A DNA stretch of 53,532 nt, from contig JAKSVI010000008.1 in the NCBI GenBank assembly GCA_024408095.1, positions 1 through 53,532 of the forward strand. The letters are read 5' to 3'. The position numbers and the translations under genes are program-made. Origin of the DNA: Bacilli bacterium. Its GTDB lineage: Bacteria; Bacillota_I; Bacilli_A; RFN20; CAG-826. Of this stretch, positions 27,135-36,900 are shown one piece after another (position 1 is the stretch's first letter; each line of letters opens with the position of its first letter). The notes beneath the pieces were generated by a model that saw only the letters and a list, made by a program, of their open reading frames with translations, did no database searches and had not been told where the DNA came from.

Positions 27135-27269
27135 ATAAAATCTGCACAAGACAATTTAAACGCTGTGCAATATTTAGCACTCAAGTTAAAAAATAAAGTC
27201 GTTGAATTAGTAAATAATTTGCTTAATTGTTATAGAGTGACGCTACAAATAAGAGAAATCAGAGCTTAA
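27135..27269 (+). other. Open 44-codon stretch without a start, possible gene remnant
   Basis: The short region between the GT2 stop and the end of the minus-strand LicD gene is open in one frame for 44 codons to a TAA, encoding a helical-looking KSAQDNLNAVQYLALKLKNK start. It lacks a start codon and ribosome-binding site. It may be the tail of a lost gene, or chance. Confidence 0.2.
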
Positions 27270-28062
27270 AAGAATCATACTCATGAGGCGAAAATCTTTT
27301 GTCTTCTGGTGGCAATTTTTTATAATCACCGTATATTGTACTTAAGAAATAATCGTAATTTTTAATTACAGGAAATTTGTGATTTTCAAAAACTAAGAAA
27401 TCTAAATTGTTAAATAAAGAGGTTTCAAAGATTGCTTTTGTATTAAAACTTCCAAAATTACAGCAGTATTTTGTTTCCTCTTTTTTCATATTTTTTTCTA
27501 TTTTGCAAATTATTTTTTTACTATTAACAAATCTGCTCAAAATATAGAAAAATAATCTAATTAGTTGTCTTTTAAAATTATAAGATTTGTTTAAGAAATA
27601 TTTTTTCCATTGAGCAGCAACTAATAAAGACAATTTAAATCGATTTCTTTTTACAATTTTATAGGCTTCTTCTTTTGTGTCTGCAACGTAATCGAACGGA
27701 AAAATATCAATGTATAATCCAAGGTTGGTTGGATATCGTTCTTCTTTTAGCAAAACTAATTTTGTGGTTTTATCAACAAATTTTGCAAAAATATAGTTAT
27801 AATTTTCTTGTTTATTATCAACAATCTGGTAACTAGTGTTTGAAAAACTGTTTTTCAGTGCAATAAATTTATTGAAATTTTCTCTTGTCATCATTACATC
27901 AATGTCGTCATCCCATGGTATAAAACCTTTGTGACGAGCAGCGCCAATTAATGTTCCGTAGGTCAGAGAATAGTTAATATTGTTTATTTTGCAAATTTTA
28001 TCAAACTCAATTAATAAATTAAGTAAAAGTTGTTGTTTTTGCTGCAAATTTAATTTTTCCAT
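27259..28062 (-). CDS. LicD-family phosphotransferase
   Basis: 267 residues with YGTLIGAARHKGFIPWDDD and DVMM near residues 34-57, and IYGDYKKLPPEDKR with a final HEYDSFKL at the C-terminus, all typical of LicD. Same family as 5971 and 39344; the three differ enough to have separate substrates. It stands alone on the minus strand between two plus-strand blocks, with a leaderless-type promoter (TATAAT at 28075-28070). This orientation suggests independent insertion. Confidence 0.85.
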   Translation of the reverse strand: MEKLNLQQKQQLLLNLLIEFDKICKINNINYSLTYGTLIGAARHKGFIPWDDDIDVMMTRENFNKFIALKNSFSNTSYQIVDNKQENYNYIFAKFVDKTTKLVLLKEERYPTNLGLYIDIFPFDYVADTKEEAYKIVKRNRFKLSLLVAAQWKKYFLNKSYNFKRQLIRLFFYILSRFVNSKKIICKIEKNMKKEETKYCCNFGSFNTKAIFETSLFNNLDFLVFENHKFPVIKNYDYFLSTIYGDYKKLPPEDKRFSPHEYDSFKL

Positions 28063-28069
28063 AGAATAT

Positions 28070-28075
28070 ATTATA
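28070..28075 (-). promoter_or_regulatory. -10 box of the minus-strand LicD gene, leaderless geometry
   Basis: TATAAT on the minus strand ends 7 nt before ATG 28062, with no Shine-Dalgarno between. -35 weak. Confidence 0.45.
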
Positions 28076-28092
28076 TATTTTAATTAAAATAA

Positions 28093-28121
28093 TTGTTAGT
28101 TTTTTACTGTTTTGTTAAAAT
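28093..28121 (+). promoter_or_regulatory. Promoter of the DUF1919/GLUG/Wzy unit, leaderless geometry
   Basis: TTGTTA (28093-28098), 17 nt, extended -10 TG-T-TAAAAT (28116-28121), then 6 nt to ATG 28128. This is one of the clearest examples of the window's leaderless pattern. Confidence 0.6.
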
Positions 28122-28127
28122 CTTTTT

Positions 28128-28784
28128 ATGATTAATAAATGCATTGTTGTTAGAATCAAAAATAAAATTCTTGCTTTTTTCTACTATAAAAAATTAAGAT
28201 CTAAACTTCCGAATTACAATATTTCAATAATAGGCCACGATTGCTTGGCTGGCGTCTCATACCATCAAATGGGAAAGCGATTTGATTCGCCTTTCATCAA
28301 TACTTTAATATATATGACCGATTATTTTAAATTGATTTCAAATTTTAATGAATACATTGATTGCGAATTATGTGAATTGCCGAATAATACAGAGGGTTAT
28401 CCTATTGGTATTTTGAAGTCAGTTAACCTTGAACCAATTAAAATTAATTTTATCCACGACAAAGTTTTTTCTCCTTGTAAGAAAAAATGGGACGAAAGAA
28501 AAAGTAGGATTGATTTCAATAAATTGGTATTTTATTTTAATTTGACCAATGTTCAAGATGAAAAGGAAGTCATTGAAAAAGCTGAACTATTTAACAAATT
28601 AGATGTTCCAAACAAACTTATTTTTATCAAACATAAACTAAATAAAAAAAATAGCATTTATATTAATCTAGATGGCAAAAAAATTGTTAATGGACTAGTT
28701 ACACTTCCTAAAAATCCTAAGAAATATTGGGCTCGCAATTGTGATGATATGGACTATATTAACTATTTCAAATTTTTTATGTAA
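28128..28784 (+). CDS. DUF1919 family protein
   Basis: 218 residues. YNISIIGHDCLAGVSYHQMG, FDSPFINTLIYMTDYFKLI, GYPIGIL, INFIHDKVFS and KKWDERKSRID follow the DUF1919 motif order also seen at 8994. Its reaction is not established; all context points to glycan modification. The N-terminal 20 residues are basic and hydrophobic. It heads a plus-strand unit with the second GLUG and Wzy genes, 6 nt before the GLUG gene. Confidence 0.8.
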   Translation: MINKCIVVRIKNKILAFFYYKKLRSKLPNYNISIIGHDCLAGVSYHQMGKRFDSPFINTLIYMTDYFKLISNFNEYIDCELCELPNNTEGYPIGILKSVNLEPIKINFIHDKVFSPCKKKWDERKSRIDFNKLVFYFNLTNVQDEKEVIEKAELFNKLDVPNKLIFIKHKLNKKNSIYINLDGKKIVNGLVTLPKNPKKYWARNCDDMDYINYFKFFM

Positions 28785-28790
28785 GAAATT

Positions 28791-30038
28791 ATGATGAAAA
28801 TTAAAAATAAAAAAAGTTTAATAATATCAATTATTTTAATAATTTTTGGAGTTTCATCATTAGTTGGTTCCATTTTGATATCTAGAAATAATTTCAATGT
28901 TTTTTATCTTAATTCTGAAGAAGATGTTTATAAGATAAAAGATAATCTTGATGGTTATTATGTGCTAAATTCAAAAATTGAAATTACTAAGCCATGGATT
29001 CCAATTGGCACCGAAGAAAAGCCTTTTACTGGGCATATTGAAGGAAATTATAAATCCATTATTTTAAGTGGTGGGTATGATGTAAATTATGCAAATTCCT
29101 TACATGATGATAACTTTTTGAACTTAGGATTTTTAGGTGTAAATAAGGGAACCGTTATTCATTTAAATATTAAAGACTCAGGCATTGAAAATTTTGCTTG
29201 GGCATCTTTAGAGAATAAATTTAATTTAAATTACGGAATCATTTCTGCTGTTAATAAAGGTTATATAACTGGTTGCAAAACAGCAGCAAATGCAATAAAT
29301 ATCAATTCAAATATTGATTTAGCAAATATTGGTGGAATTTGTGGTGTAAACAATCATCAAATACAAGGATGTTCTTGCGTATCAGCATTTAATATCACTA
29401 CTAATTGCCAATCAAATGTTGCTGCAATTTGTGGTTTGCAAGAAAGCAGCGGTATAGCTAAATATTGTTACAGAACTGGATGCTTAGCATTAAATCTTGG
29501 ATCAAATAGTAATTCAGCGCTTTGTGTTGGCTTATGTAAAGGTGGAGAAATTAATAATATCGGTTTATCCTCAAATGATGAAAAACTAGTTGAATTGAAT
29601 TTAACATCAGAAACTTATTCAGCAGGTGCTTTGATCGGAAAATCTGATTTGACTGATAATTTAACTGTTTCAAATATAGTTGCTGACATAAGTTTAACTT
29701 CTGAAAAGTGTTTAAATAGATTCGGCTTTATTTGTGGCGAAATTGTTAATAATGGAAAAACATTAAATTGTAAAAATATTTGTTTGTCTGGTAACGTAAC
29801 TATTCAAAATACAGATTCTAATACATCAGGATTATTGTTCGGAAATTACTTAGAAAAGAATTTAAATAAGTTTGATAATGTCTATTATTATTTAGTTACT
29901 TCTAATATTGAAAAATTTAATTATTTTAGTTTAGCAGAATCTAATTATAATGACTTATCATTAAGCAAGCTCAATTTTGATGAGGCAGCTTGGGAAAAAG
30001 GAAAACACAGTTTTTATTTAACATATGGTCAAAAATAA
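28791..30038 (+). CDS. Membrane-anchored GLUG-repeat beta-helix protein (module 2)
   Basis: 415 residues: an anchor at about 9-31, then LNSEEDVYKIKDNLDGYYVL and IPIGTEEKPFTGHIEGNY, which align with the protein at 21368. GLUG-like turns follow (GFLGVNKGTVIHL, SAVNKGYITGC, GGICGVNNHQIQGC, AAICGLQESSG). Cysteines are numerous (about ten) compared with module 1. No catalytic motif. Its end overlaps the start of a Wzy gene by 14 bp, the same arrangement as module 1, so the pair moves or was duplicated as a unit. Confidence 0.8.
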   Translation: MMKIKNKKSLIISIILIIFGVSSLVGSILISRNNFNVFYLNSEEDVYKIKDNLDGYYVLNSKIEITKPWIPIGTEEKPFTGHIEGNYKSIILSGGYDVNYANSLHDDNFLNLGFLGVNKGTVIHLNIKDSGIENFAWASLENKFNLNYGIISAVNKGYITGCKTAANAININSNIDLANIGGICGVNNHQIQGCSCVSAFNITTNCQSNVAAICGLQESSGIAKYCYRTGCLALNLGSNSNSALCVGLCKGGEINNIGLSSNDEKLVELNLTSETYSAGALIGKSDLTDNLTVSNIVADISLTSEKCLNRFGFICGEIVNNGKTLNCKNICLSGNVTIQNTDSNTSGLLFGNYLEKNLNKFDNVYYYLVTSNIEKFNYFSLAESNYNDLSLSKLNFDEAAWEKGKHSFYLTYGQK

Positions 30039-31266
30039 AATATTTCAAATTATTAAAAATGAAATTGACTCAATTATATTGATTGCCATTTTTTCGCTGT
30101 CATTTTTATCTATTTTAACTTTGCATTTTAAGTTAGATACTGTGTCTTCGGTTTTCTTTAAAATGATATTTGGATTTATTGGATTATGGCTTGTTATAAA
30201 GTTGATATTATTTTTAAAGCAAAAGTCAAAAGAAAAACTTACCTTTGATTGCAAAATGTTTTTAGCTTTATCAGGATTATCTATTTTGTTCTTAATGATA
30301 TCAGTATTGGTTTCCTATATTGCTAATAAAACAAATCCAACATTTAATAGCTTAAGTTATTTTGTTGTACTTATATTTTCGATACTAACTTTGTTGTTGG
30401 TTATGTATGGCAAATTTAACCATATTATTTTTAATGTTTTAATAGTCGAATCAGTTTTACTGAGTTTAATATTTTTAATTACTTTTGCAACAGGTTATTC
30501 AAGAGAGTGGTCTGGAGTTAAAAGTTTTTCTGGTTTAACTTTGAATTTCTCTAATCCTAATTTAGCTGGAATTATTTTATCAACATCAGCAATTATCATT
30601 ATCTACTCTATATTTGCATTTAAAAACAAAGTTCTTAAATATTCTCTACTGGTTTTTGCCGGAATTGATGTAGTTTTACTTATTTTCACTTCTGCAAGAA
30701 CGCCATTATTAGCCTGTGGTTGTGCTGCAGTTATAACAGTTATTTATTTCTTGCTTAGAAAATACAATCTTAATCTTCCAATCTCAATCGCTGTTGTTTT
30801 AGCTCCAATAATATTTGTCGGTTTATATTTGTTAATTTTTAATGGGAATTTAAATAGTTCAATTAGTAGTGGGGCTATTAGTGAAGGAAAAGATGCTACT
30901 TCGAGATTATTTATTTGGGTTGAACGACTCAAACAATACTCAGCAACTCCAAGAACGATTTTGCTTGGTGATTATCTAAAATTACAAAGTAATTCACATA
31001 ACTCGATTTTGACATTATTAAGTTCATATGGCCTGTTTTCTACATTGTTTTATCTGTTGTTAATGGCATTCGGCTTGAATAATTTAACGAAAGAGACAAC
31101 GTCTTTTAACATAAGCAAATTTTACGGATTATTCTTTGTTTTGTTTGTTATTTTACTTGGAATTGGGGAATCAACACCAATAATTACTTCAAATGGAATG
31201 TTTGCAATTTTTGCCATTAGTATTGTTATGATTAAAATTCCTCAAGCACAACAAATAAATGAATAA
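30025..31266 (+). CDS. Wzy-type polymerase, paralogue of the 22611 membrane domain
   Basis: 413 residues, about ten transmembrane segments. TLNFSNPNLAGIIL, TSARTPLLACG, GKDATSRLFIWVERLKQY and NSHNSILTLLSSYG align in order with the Wzy half of the protein at 22611, but the GT4 half is absent here. Expected to polymerise lipid-linked repeat units at the outer face. Translationally overlapped with the GLUG gene before it and with the membrane protein after it (8 bp). Confidence 0.8.
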   Translation: MVKNKIFQIIKNEIDSIILIAIFSLSFLSILTLHFKLDTVSSVFFKMIFGFIGLWLVIKLILFLKQKSKEKLTFDCKMFLALSGLSILFLMISVLVSYIANKTNPTFNSLSYFVVLIFSILTLLLVMYGKFNHIIFNVLIVESVLLSLIFLITFATGYSREWSGVKSFSGLTLNFSNPNLAGIILSTSAIIIIYSIFAFKNKVLKYSLLVFAGIDVVLLIFTSARTPLLACGCAAVITVIYFLLRKYNLNLPISIAVVLAPIIFVGLYLLIFNGNLNSSISSGAISEGKDATSRLFIWVERLKQYSATPRTILLGDYLKLQSNSHNSILTLLSSYGLFSTLFYLLLMAFGLNNLTKETTSFNISKFYGLFFVLFVILLGIGESTPIITSNGMFAIFAISIVMIKIPQAQQINE

Positions 31267-32629
31267 AGATAAAAGAGCAAAAGCTAAAGAAGAAAAAGAG
31301 AATCATCCTCTTAAACAAAAAATTAAAGTATTGATAACTCTTTTCTTATGCTTAGTAGTGGTTTTATTAACCGCTACATACATAACTTATCTAGTAACGC
31401 ATAAAGATAAGAATAGAAATTCTAATACATATAATGAAAACTCAAGTGTATCTTTAATTGAGAAAAGCATGATTGATGCATTCTCTAATACTAAGGATAC
31501 TGGTAAGTTTTCTTTTTCATTAAGTGATTCAGATATCAATCAAATGATTAAGAATGCATCAGATCATGTTTTAAATAATAAAAGTGAAAGTATGTATTAT
31601 GAATCTAAAGATGGTCATCATTATTTCTATATTGATTTAAAACCAAAACTTTTTGTGAGCACTAGAGTAGTAATTGATACTTCAATAGTTCGAGTAACAA
31701 CCTCTAATGAAGTAATGCTTCAAATAAATAAAGTATCTATGGGTAAACTCCCATATATTAAACAAGTTAATTACTTAAATGAAGATTTCTTCAATAAATT
31801 ATCAGAGTATTCATTACTTCCTATTAAGTATAGTAAGTCCACAAAAACAATAATCACGTATCCATATAAACTAATGGAATATTTCCCAAGTGGAGAATAT
31901 ATGGATATCTTAAAGGAACTTATTTATACTAAACCACAGGTTATTAAAGCTAGTGGTGATTCTCTATTTGGATTTGATATTGATTTCTCTTCTTTTAGAA
32001 GTAGCAATCAAGTAAATCAAAATAGAAGTGAAGAAGTAATAGATTTAAAAGAAAGAGTAGAATCTTCTATTAATGAAGAGTTTTTAGATTCAATACCATC
32101 TGGAGAATCAAAAGTAGCGTGCTCATTTTCTCTTGGAGAGTTAAATAGACTTATCTATAACAGCATCAATGTTTTAGAAAAAGAAATATATGAACATAGT
32201 TTAACTGAAAATAAATGTATATTAGGTATCACTGATGTATTTGGATATGTTGAATCTGGTAACTTTATTTATAGAGTAGTGTTCTCTATTAATGGATATG
32301 AAATTGATTTTGATATTAAATCAGAAATTACTGAGTTCAATACAGGTTTAAGACTTACATTCTTTACAGGAGTTAATGTTGAATGTGGTGGATGTGAGTT
32401 TACTGTTAAAGAACCATTATCAATCTGTATTAGAAGTTATTTAGAAGAAGTGTTAACTGATTTTGCGAGTAAATACGATTATTTAGAGTATAGAAACACA
32501 AATCAATCATTAACATTTGATTTCTCTTATATTGAAGATTCTATACTTTCGCTTATTTTCTATGAATCAAAAATTCACATAAGCTATTTAGAACTGATTT
32601 CTTTTGATTTTCTTATTGCTTTTTTATAA
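31259..32629 (+). CDS. Single-pass membrane protein with duplicated extracytoplasmic domain, function unknown
   Basis: 456 residues: a charged cytoplasmic N-terminus, one transmembrane helix at about 24-46, then a large outer part. Two halves look related (KFSFSLSDSDINQMIKNAS near 82-100 and VACSFSLGELNRLIYNSIN near 286-304), suggesting an internal duplication of a domain similar in outline to DUF2140/YpmS-like lipid-binding proteins; that resemblance is weak. A Cys pair occurs in VECGGCEF. Its codon use is less A+T extreme than the preceding glycan genes. A decayed copy of the CGGCEF region is present at 42659-42727. Confidence 0.6.
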   Translation: MNKDKRAKAKEEKENHPLKQKIKVLITLFLCLVVVLLTATYITYLVTHKDKNRNSNTYNENSSVSLIEKSMIDAFSNTKDTGKFSFSLSDSDINQMIKNASDHVLNNKSESMYYESKDGHHYFYIDLKPKLFVSTRVVIDTSIVRVTTSNEVMLQINKVSMGKLPYIKQVNYLNEDFFNKLSEYSLLPIKYSKSTKTIITYPYKLMEYFPSGEYMDILKELIYTKPQVIKASGDSLFGFDIDFSSFRSSNQVNQNRSEEVIDLKERVESSINEEFLDSIPSGESKVACSFSLGELNRLIYNSINVLEKEIYEHSLTENKCILGITDVFGYVESGNFIYRVVFSINGYEIDFDIKSEITEFNTGLRLTFFTGVNVECGGCEFTVKEPLSICIRSYLEEVLTDFASKYDYLEYRNTNQSLTFDFSYIEDSILSLIFYESKIHISYLELISFDFLIAFL

Positions 32630-32679
32630 AATTTTTTGAACAAAGTTTATTATTTGCAAAAATTTAATAGGAGAAGCAC

Positions 32680-33040
32680 ATGGATATAAACGCAAGTAAA
32701 TTTGTTGAAGAGAAAACAGTTAAGGTACGTTATGTATATGAAGTTGAACTTGATGAAGATGGTAATTTGGCATACGTTAAATATAAACGTTATTCAGTTG
32801 AAGATAAAAAAAATTGTATCAAGATTTTTAAATGTTGAAGATTTTGCTCAACACATTTTTAAGGGTGAGTGGATTGCTTATGCTGGGAAGTTGGTTAAGT
32901 GTGATAAAGACAAAGAAAAATTAACTAATGTCTCATTAATTACAGTTTTAACAGTCGGAGGAAAACTATACTTAACTACTGCGAGTGACGATACGATTTC
33001 CAACAATTTAAAGTCTCTACCAAAATTTAAACATGAATAA
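32680..33040 (+). pseudogene. DUF3892-like small protein gene with a frameshift at an A8 run
   Basis: A good ribosome-binding site (TAGGAG) precedes ATG 32680, which opens MDINASKFVEEKTVKVRY and runs to an early TGA. The rest of the protein (FLNVEDFAQHIFKGEWIAYA, YLTTASDDTISNNLKSLPKF) lies in another frame. The two join if the run of eight A at about 32805-32812 is read as seven. The C-terminal part matches the DUF3892 pattern ('YLRT..D....NNL..LP'). It is therefore either a recent one-base insertion, a sequencing error in a homopolymer, or a gene expressed through slippage at A8. Intact length would be about 119 residues. Confidence 0.65.
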
Positions 33041-33093
33041 AATAAGCAGCAAAAAATTTAAAAATTTCTGTGATAAAAAAGAGAAAATAAATA

Positions 33094-33939
33094 ATGAGTT
33101 TAAAAACTGATTTTAATAAGCAACTTAGGCTTTTGTTTCCATCAGGATGTCTAGCCGATATTTCCGAGGTATGCATGTTGCATGGTTTAATTCTTGCTTT
33201 ACATGGAAACCCTCGAGTGGTTGGAACAATAATGCATCAGCATTATGTTTCGTTCGCATGCATGCCGTCTGGTTCTGCTAGAAGAGAACTTTGTGATTTG
33301 TTTTTAATTCAAATTTTTGATAATTATTTTAGATTTTCTTTTATACAAACAAAAAAAGAAACTAAATGTGGCTATACAGGATTATCTGACTTTCACGTCG
33401 ATTGTTTGCAACATCAACTGTTGGTTAGCAGACCCGTAATTAAGCACCATAGTTTTACGAGTGATATTTTGGTAAAATGTAAATATGATACAGCAACAAC
33501 ATATGCTGTTTTTTATGATGATTCGTGCGGTAATATTGAGTTTGATTTAAGCGCCGCCAATAAAGTTTCGTGCAAATCGTGCAGCAATGTGTTTAGCGGT
33601 TGCAGCGCTACTTCACATAAAGCAATACATTTACTCAATAAATTGACTTTTACCAAAAAACGTAGTTTATTGAGTGAATATATTTCACATAAAAACATTA
33701 ACGAAATTGAAAAATATTATGAGTTTGGTGAAGTTGTCCATTATAGAGAAGCAAATAAATCTGATTTTTGGCATTTTGTTTCTCTATTCAAAGAGTCAAC
33801 TGAGATTGCAAATATTTTTAGAAAATGTATTGATATCGATCTTCTTGTAGAAAAAAATAGAAGTAATGAATTATTGAATATTTCTGATTTTGTTGGTCCA
33901 GTTGTGTTTGTTGATTGTAGAAATAAAAAACTAGATTAA
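33094..33939 (+). CDS. Protein of unknown function beside the STAND defence gene
   Basis: 281 residues, soluble, rich in Cys and His (CKSCSNVFSGC in the middle could bind a metal). No family recognised. There is no membrane segment or signal peptide. It sits 46 nt upstream of the large nuclease-STAND gene, but that gene has its own -10 box, so the two may be separate units. The ATG is preceded by an A-rich AAAGAGAAAA stretch, a weak ribosome-binding site. Given the neighbours, a defence-related role is possible but unsupported by motifs. Confidence 0.5.
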   Translation: MSLKTDFNKQLRLLFPSGCLADISEVCMLHGLILALHGNPRVVGTIMHQHYVSFACMPSGSARRELCDLFLIQIFDNYFRFSFIQTKKETKCGYTGLSDFHVDCLQHQLLVSRPVIKHHSFTSDILVKCKYDTATTYAVFYDDSCGNIEFDLSAANKVSCKSCSNVFSGCSATSHKAIHLLNKLTFTKKRSLLSEYISHKNINEIEKYYEFGEVVHYREANKSDFWHFVSLFKESTEIANIFRKCIDIDLLVEKNRSNELLNISDFVGPVVFVDCRNKKLD

Positions 33940-33972
33940 TTTTTATTTGTAGTGTTTACTACGCATAGGTTA

Positions 33973-33978
33973 TATAAT
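33973..33978 (+). promoter_or_regulatory. -10 box of the STAND/AbiH operon, leaderless geometry
   Basis: TATAAT ends 7 nt before ATG 33986. A TTGTAG at 33948-33953 is a possible -35 with a long 19-nt spacer. No Shine-Dalgarno. Confidence 0.4.
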
Positions 33979-33985
33979 TTATTAT

Positions 33986-36900
33986 ATGATCAACAACATT
34001 ACATGGAAGATTTTTGATTGTATAAATGGGAAAAATGCTCATGATGCTTTTGAGGACCTTACACGTATTTATTTTAAAATCGTATACTTGAACAATATAA
34101 ATTGCGAATTGCTAGCAAAAAGAAATATTCATCCTGGATTTGAATCAGAGCCAATTTTATTCAATGGCAAAAAATTAGCTTTTCAAAGTAAATATTCAAG
34201 CAAAACACCATATAATCTGTTTATAAAGTCTTTGAAAGTGGCCCGCGATAAATATAAGGGAAGTGTTGATACAATTTATTTATTTACAAATTGTGGAATT
34301 GATTCTGAATGTAAAAGCTATAAGGAAATAATTTGTTTAGGAAATGAAATTGGTGCTGAAATTAAATTTGTCTGCAATGACACTATTTTAGATACCATAA
34401 AAACTGATGATAGATTTAAAAATGTTAGAAGTTTATTCTTTAAAAATATTAATATTGATGATGAGTGGTTTGCAAATAAAGCAAAATTAGCAATAAGTGA
34501 ACAACTTAGTAAATATGATAAAAATGGTTTTAATCTTGTTACTAAAAATATGAGTTTCTTAATAGATAATGTTTTTGATAATGATTTTCACCAGCAGTTG
34601 CTAAGTTATATCAAAGATATAAGAAATGGTTTTGATGATTTGGCCAATAGAAAAACAGAATTAGCTTTTGATTGTAATATTAAATGTGAACTTCTTAAAT
34701 TCATAAATACCTATATTAAAGAAAACATTGGAGAGAAGGAATTTCTAACTATTCATGAAAAAATTAAACCAATTAAAAATAATGTAATTAAAGAATTAAA
34801 TAAGAGGATTAATGATAAAGAACAAGAGCAGATAAATAATGATGAAAATGCTTATCTTCTAAACTCTTTAGATTTGATAGAAAAAATTGATTCAGTTCTT
34901 GATATGAAATATATATTTTCTATCTCAAAAATCCACATTGTTGAAGGAGATTTTGGGTGTGGAAAAACGCATCTTTTTAAGTATGTTTGTGATAGAAAGA
35001 CACAAGAAAATAAGCGCTGTTTGCTTCTTTATGGCGATTCTTTTGTTTATGAAAATTCTACTGTCGAAAATGAAATTATGAAAGCTTTGGGCTTGGAAAA
35101 TCTTGTTTTTGATGAATTTTTAAATCATATTGAAGCTAAAGGTGAATGTGATGGCCAAATCACATATTTACTCATTGATGCAATTAATGAGTGCAAGAAT
35201 TATGCAAAATGGAAAACTGGTTTAAATAATTTAGTTGAAAAAATTAGTAAGTATAGATTTATCAAAGTGGTAATTAGTTTGAGAACTTCATACTCAAAAG
35301 ATTGTTTTGGCGATAGTTTAGGTTTTTTTGAAAATAATCATTTGCTTTCAACGCATCATTTTAATGGTTTATCTTTGTATAATGATGAAATATATAAATT
35401 TTTAGATCATTACGAAATAAAATATAAACAAATATATCCAAGAGCATTACAAATTTTCACTAAACCGCTTCTTTTAAATTTATATTGTAAGATGAATCAA
35501 AAGAAAGATGTTGGTAGCATCGAAATTATTGATAGTACCTCAATTTTAACCGGATATGTTAATTCTGAAGAAGATAGGTGGAATCAAAAAAACATAAACA
35601 TAATTTTTCAATTTAATGAAGTTATAAAAATTATTGGTGAATATTTTGTCACACAGCACAAAAAAGAAATTTCTTTAAGTGAACTCACTAAACTTTTAAT
35701 AGAGAGTGGGATTAATCCAATGAACATTAAATATATGGAAAAATCGGATATTTTAGAGGAAAAAGTTGTTGGTGGCCAAAAGTATTATAAATTTTATTAT
35801 GATGCTTTCGTTGATAAGGCTTGTGCTGATGCAATATTTAATGAGGATAAAGAAAAGTGCAATAACAACATCGTTAAATTTATTGGAAATGATACAAAAT
35901 TTAAAATTTTCAATTATTCCATCAGCCTTCTCTTATACAAGTATAAAAAGACGTTCGGCGATGATATGCATGAAATTTTTGATATTTTATCATCGGTCAT
36001 CGATCAACAATCATTTGATAATATTTTTGTAGAATATCTAAAATGTTTGCTTTCTTATAGCGATATTGATTCGAAGCATTTTGTTGATCGTTATAAAATT
36101 TATTTAACGAAGCAAAACATATTTTTTGCTCTTTGGCATCGTTTAATTAATAAATATAATGAATCGAATCATTACTTTTTAATTGATGAACTTTTGATGC
36201 CAATGTCATTGAAAGAAAGAGATTATAATTGGACTATTTTTATTAATGATGAGTTTAATGAATATGATAGTTCGATAAAAGAATGCTTAAAAACAATGTT
36301 TGCTGACAATTACAACAACATTAATGAAAATGATCTCATATTACTTGTGTGGCTATTAACATCGTCAAATAGAGAATTACGCGACCATGTTTCAAAAGAA
36401 TTAGTTAAAATTTTTATAAATGATGAAAAATTAATATATCAAACGCTTCTTAAATATGTTAGAGTGAATGATCCATATGTTGTATCTAGATTGCTTGCTG
36501 CTACTTACGGAGCTTTATCTATTAAGCATTGTATAGACAAGACAATTCAGAAAGATATAGCTAGTATAGTTTTTAATTCAATTTTTAGTAACGACGTTGT
36601 TTATGAAGATATTCAGGTTAGAGATTACGCTAGAGGAATAATAGAAGTAATCAAACATAACGGCGTCTCTACTGATTTTGATTTAAAAAAGTGTTATCCA
36701 CCATACAATAGTAAAAAAATTCCTGATTTAAAAATTTCAGATGTTGAGGCGCTTTATCCAGAAAATGACTATAAACAAAATTTAAGATATGGAACTTCAA
36801 CAATTGCATTTTCGATGAGTCCCGAATTAAAAATTGGAAGATTAACTCAACCATATGGTGATTTTGGGAGATATGTTTTTGATTCTAAATTAGATCATTT

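Noticed and set aside
32702-32820. Separate gene starting with TTG at 32702
   Set aside because: Its first 35 codons are a frame-shadow of the real N-terminus (32680); only the part after the A8 run is coding.
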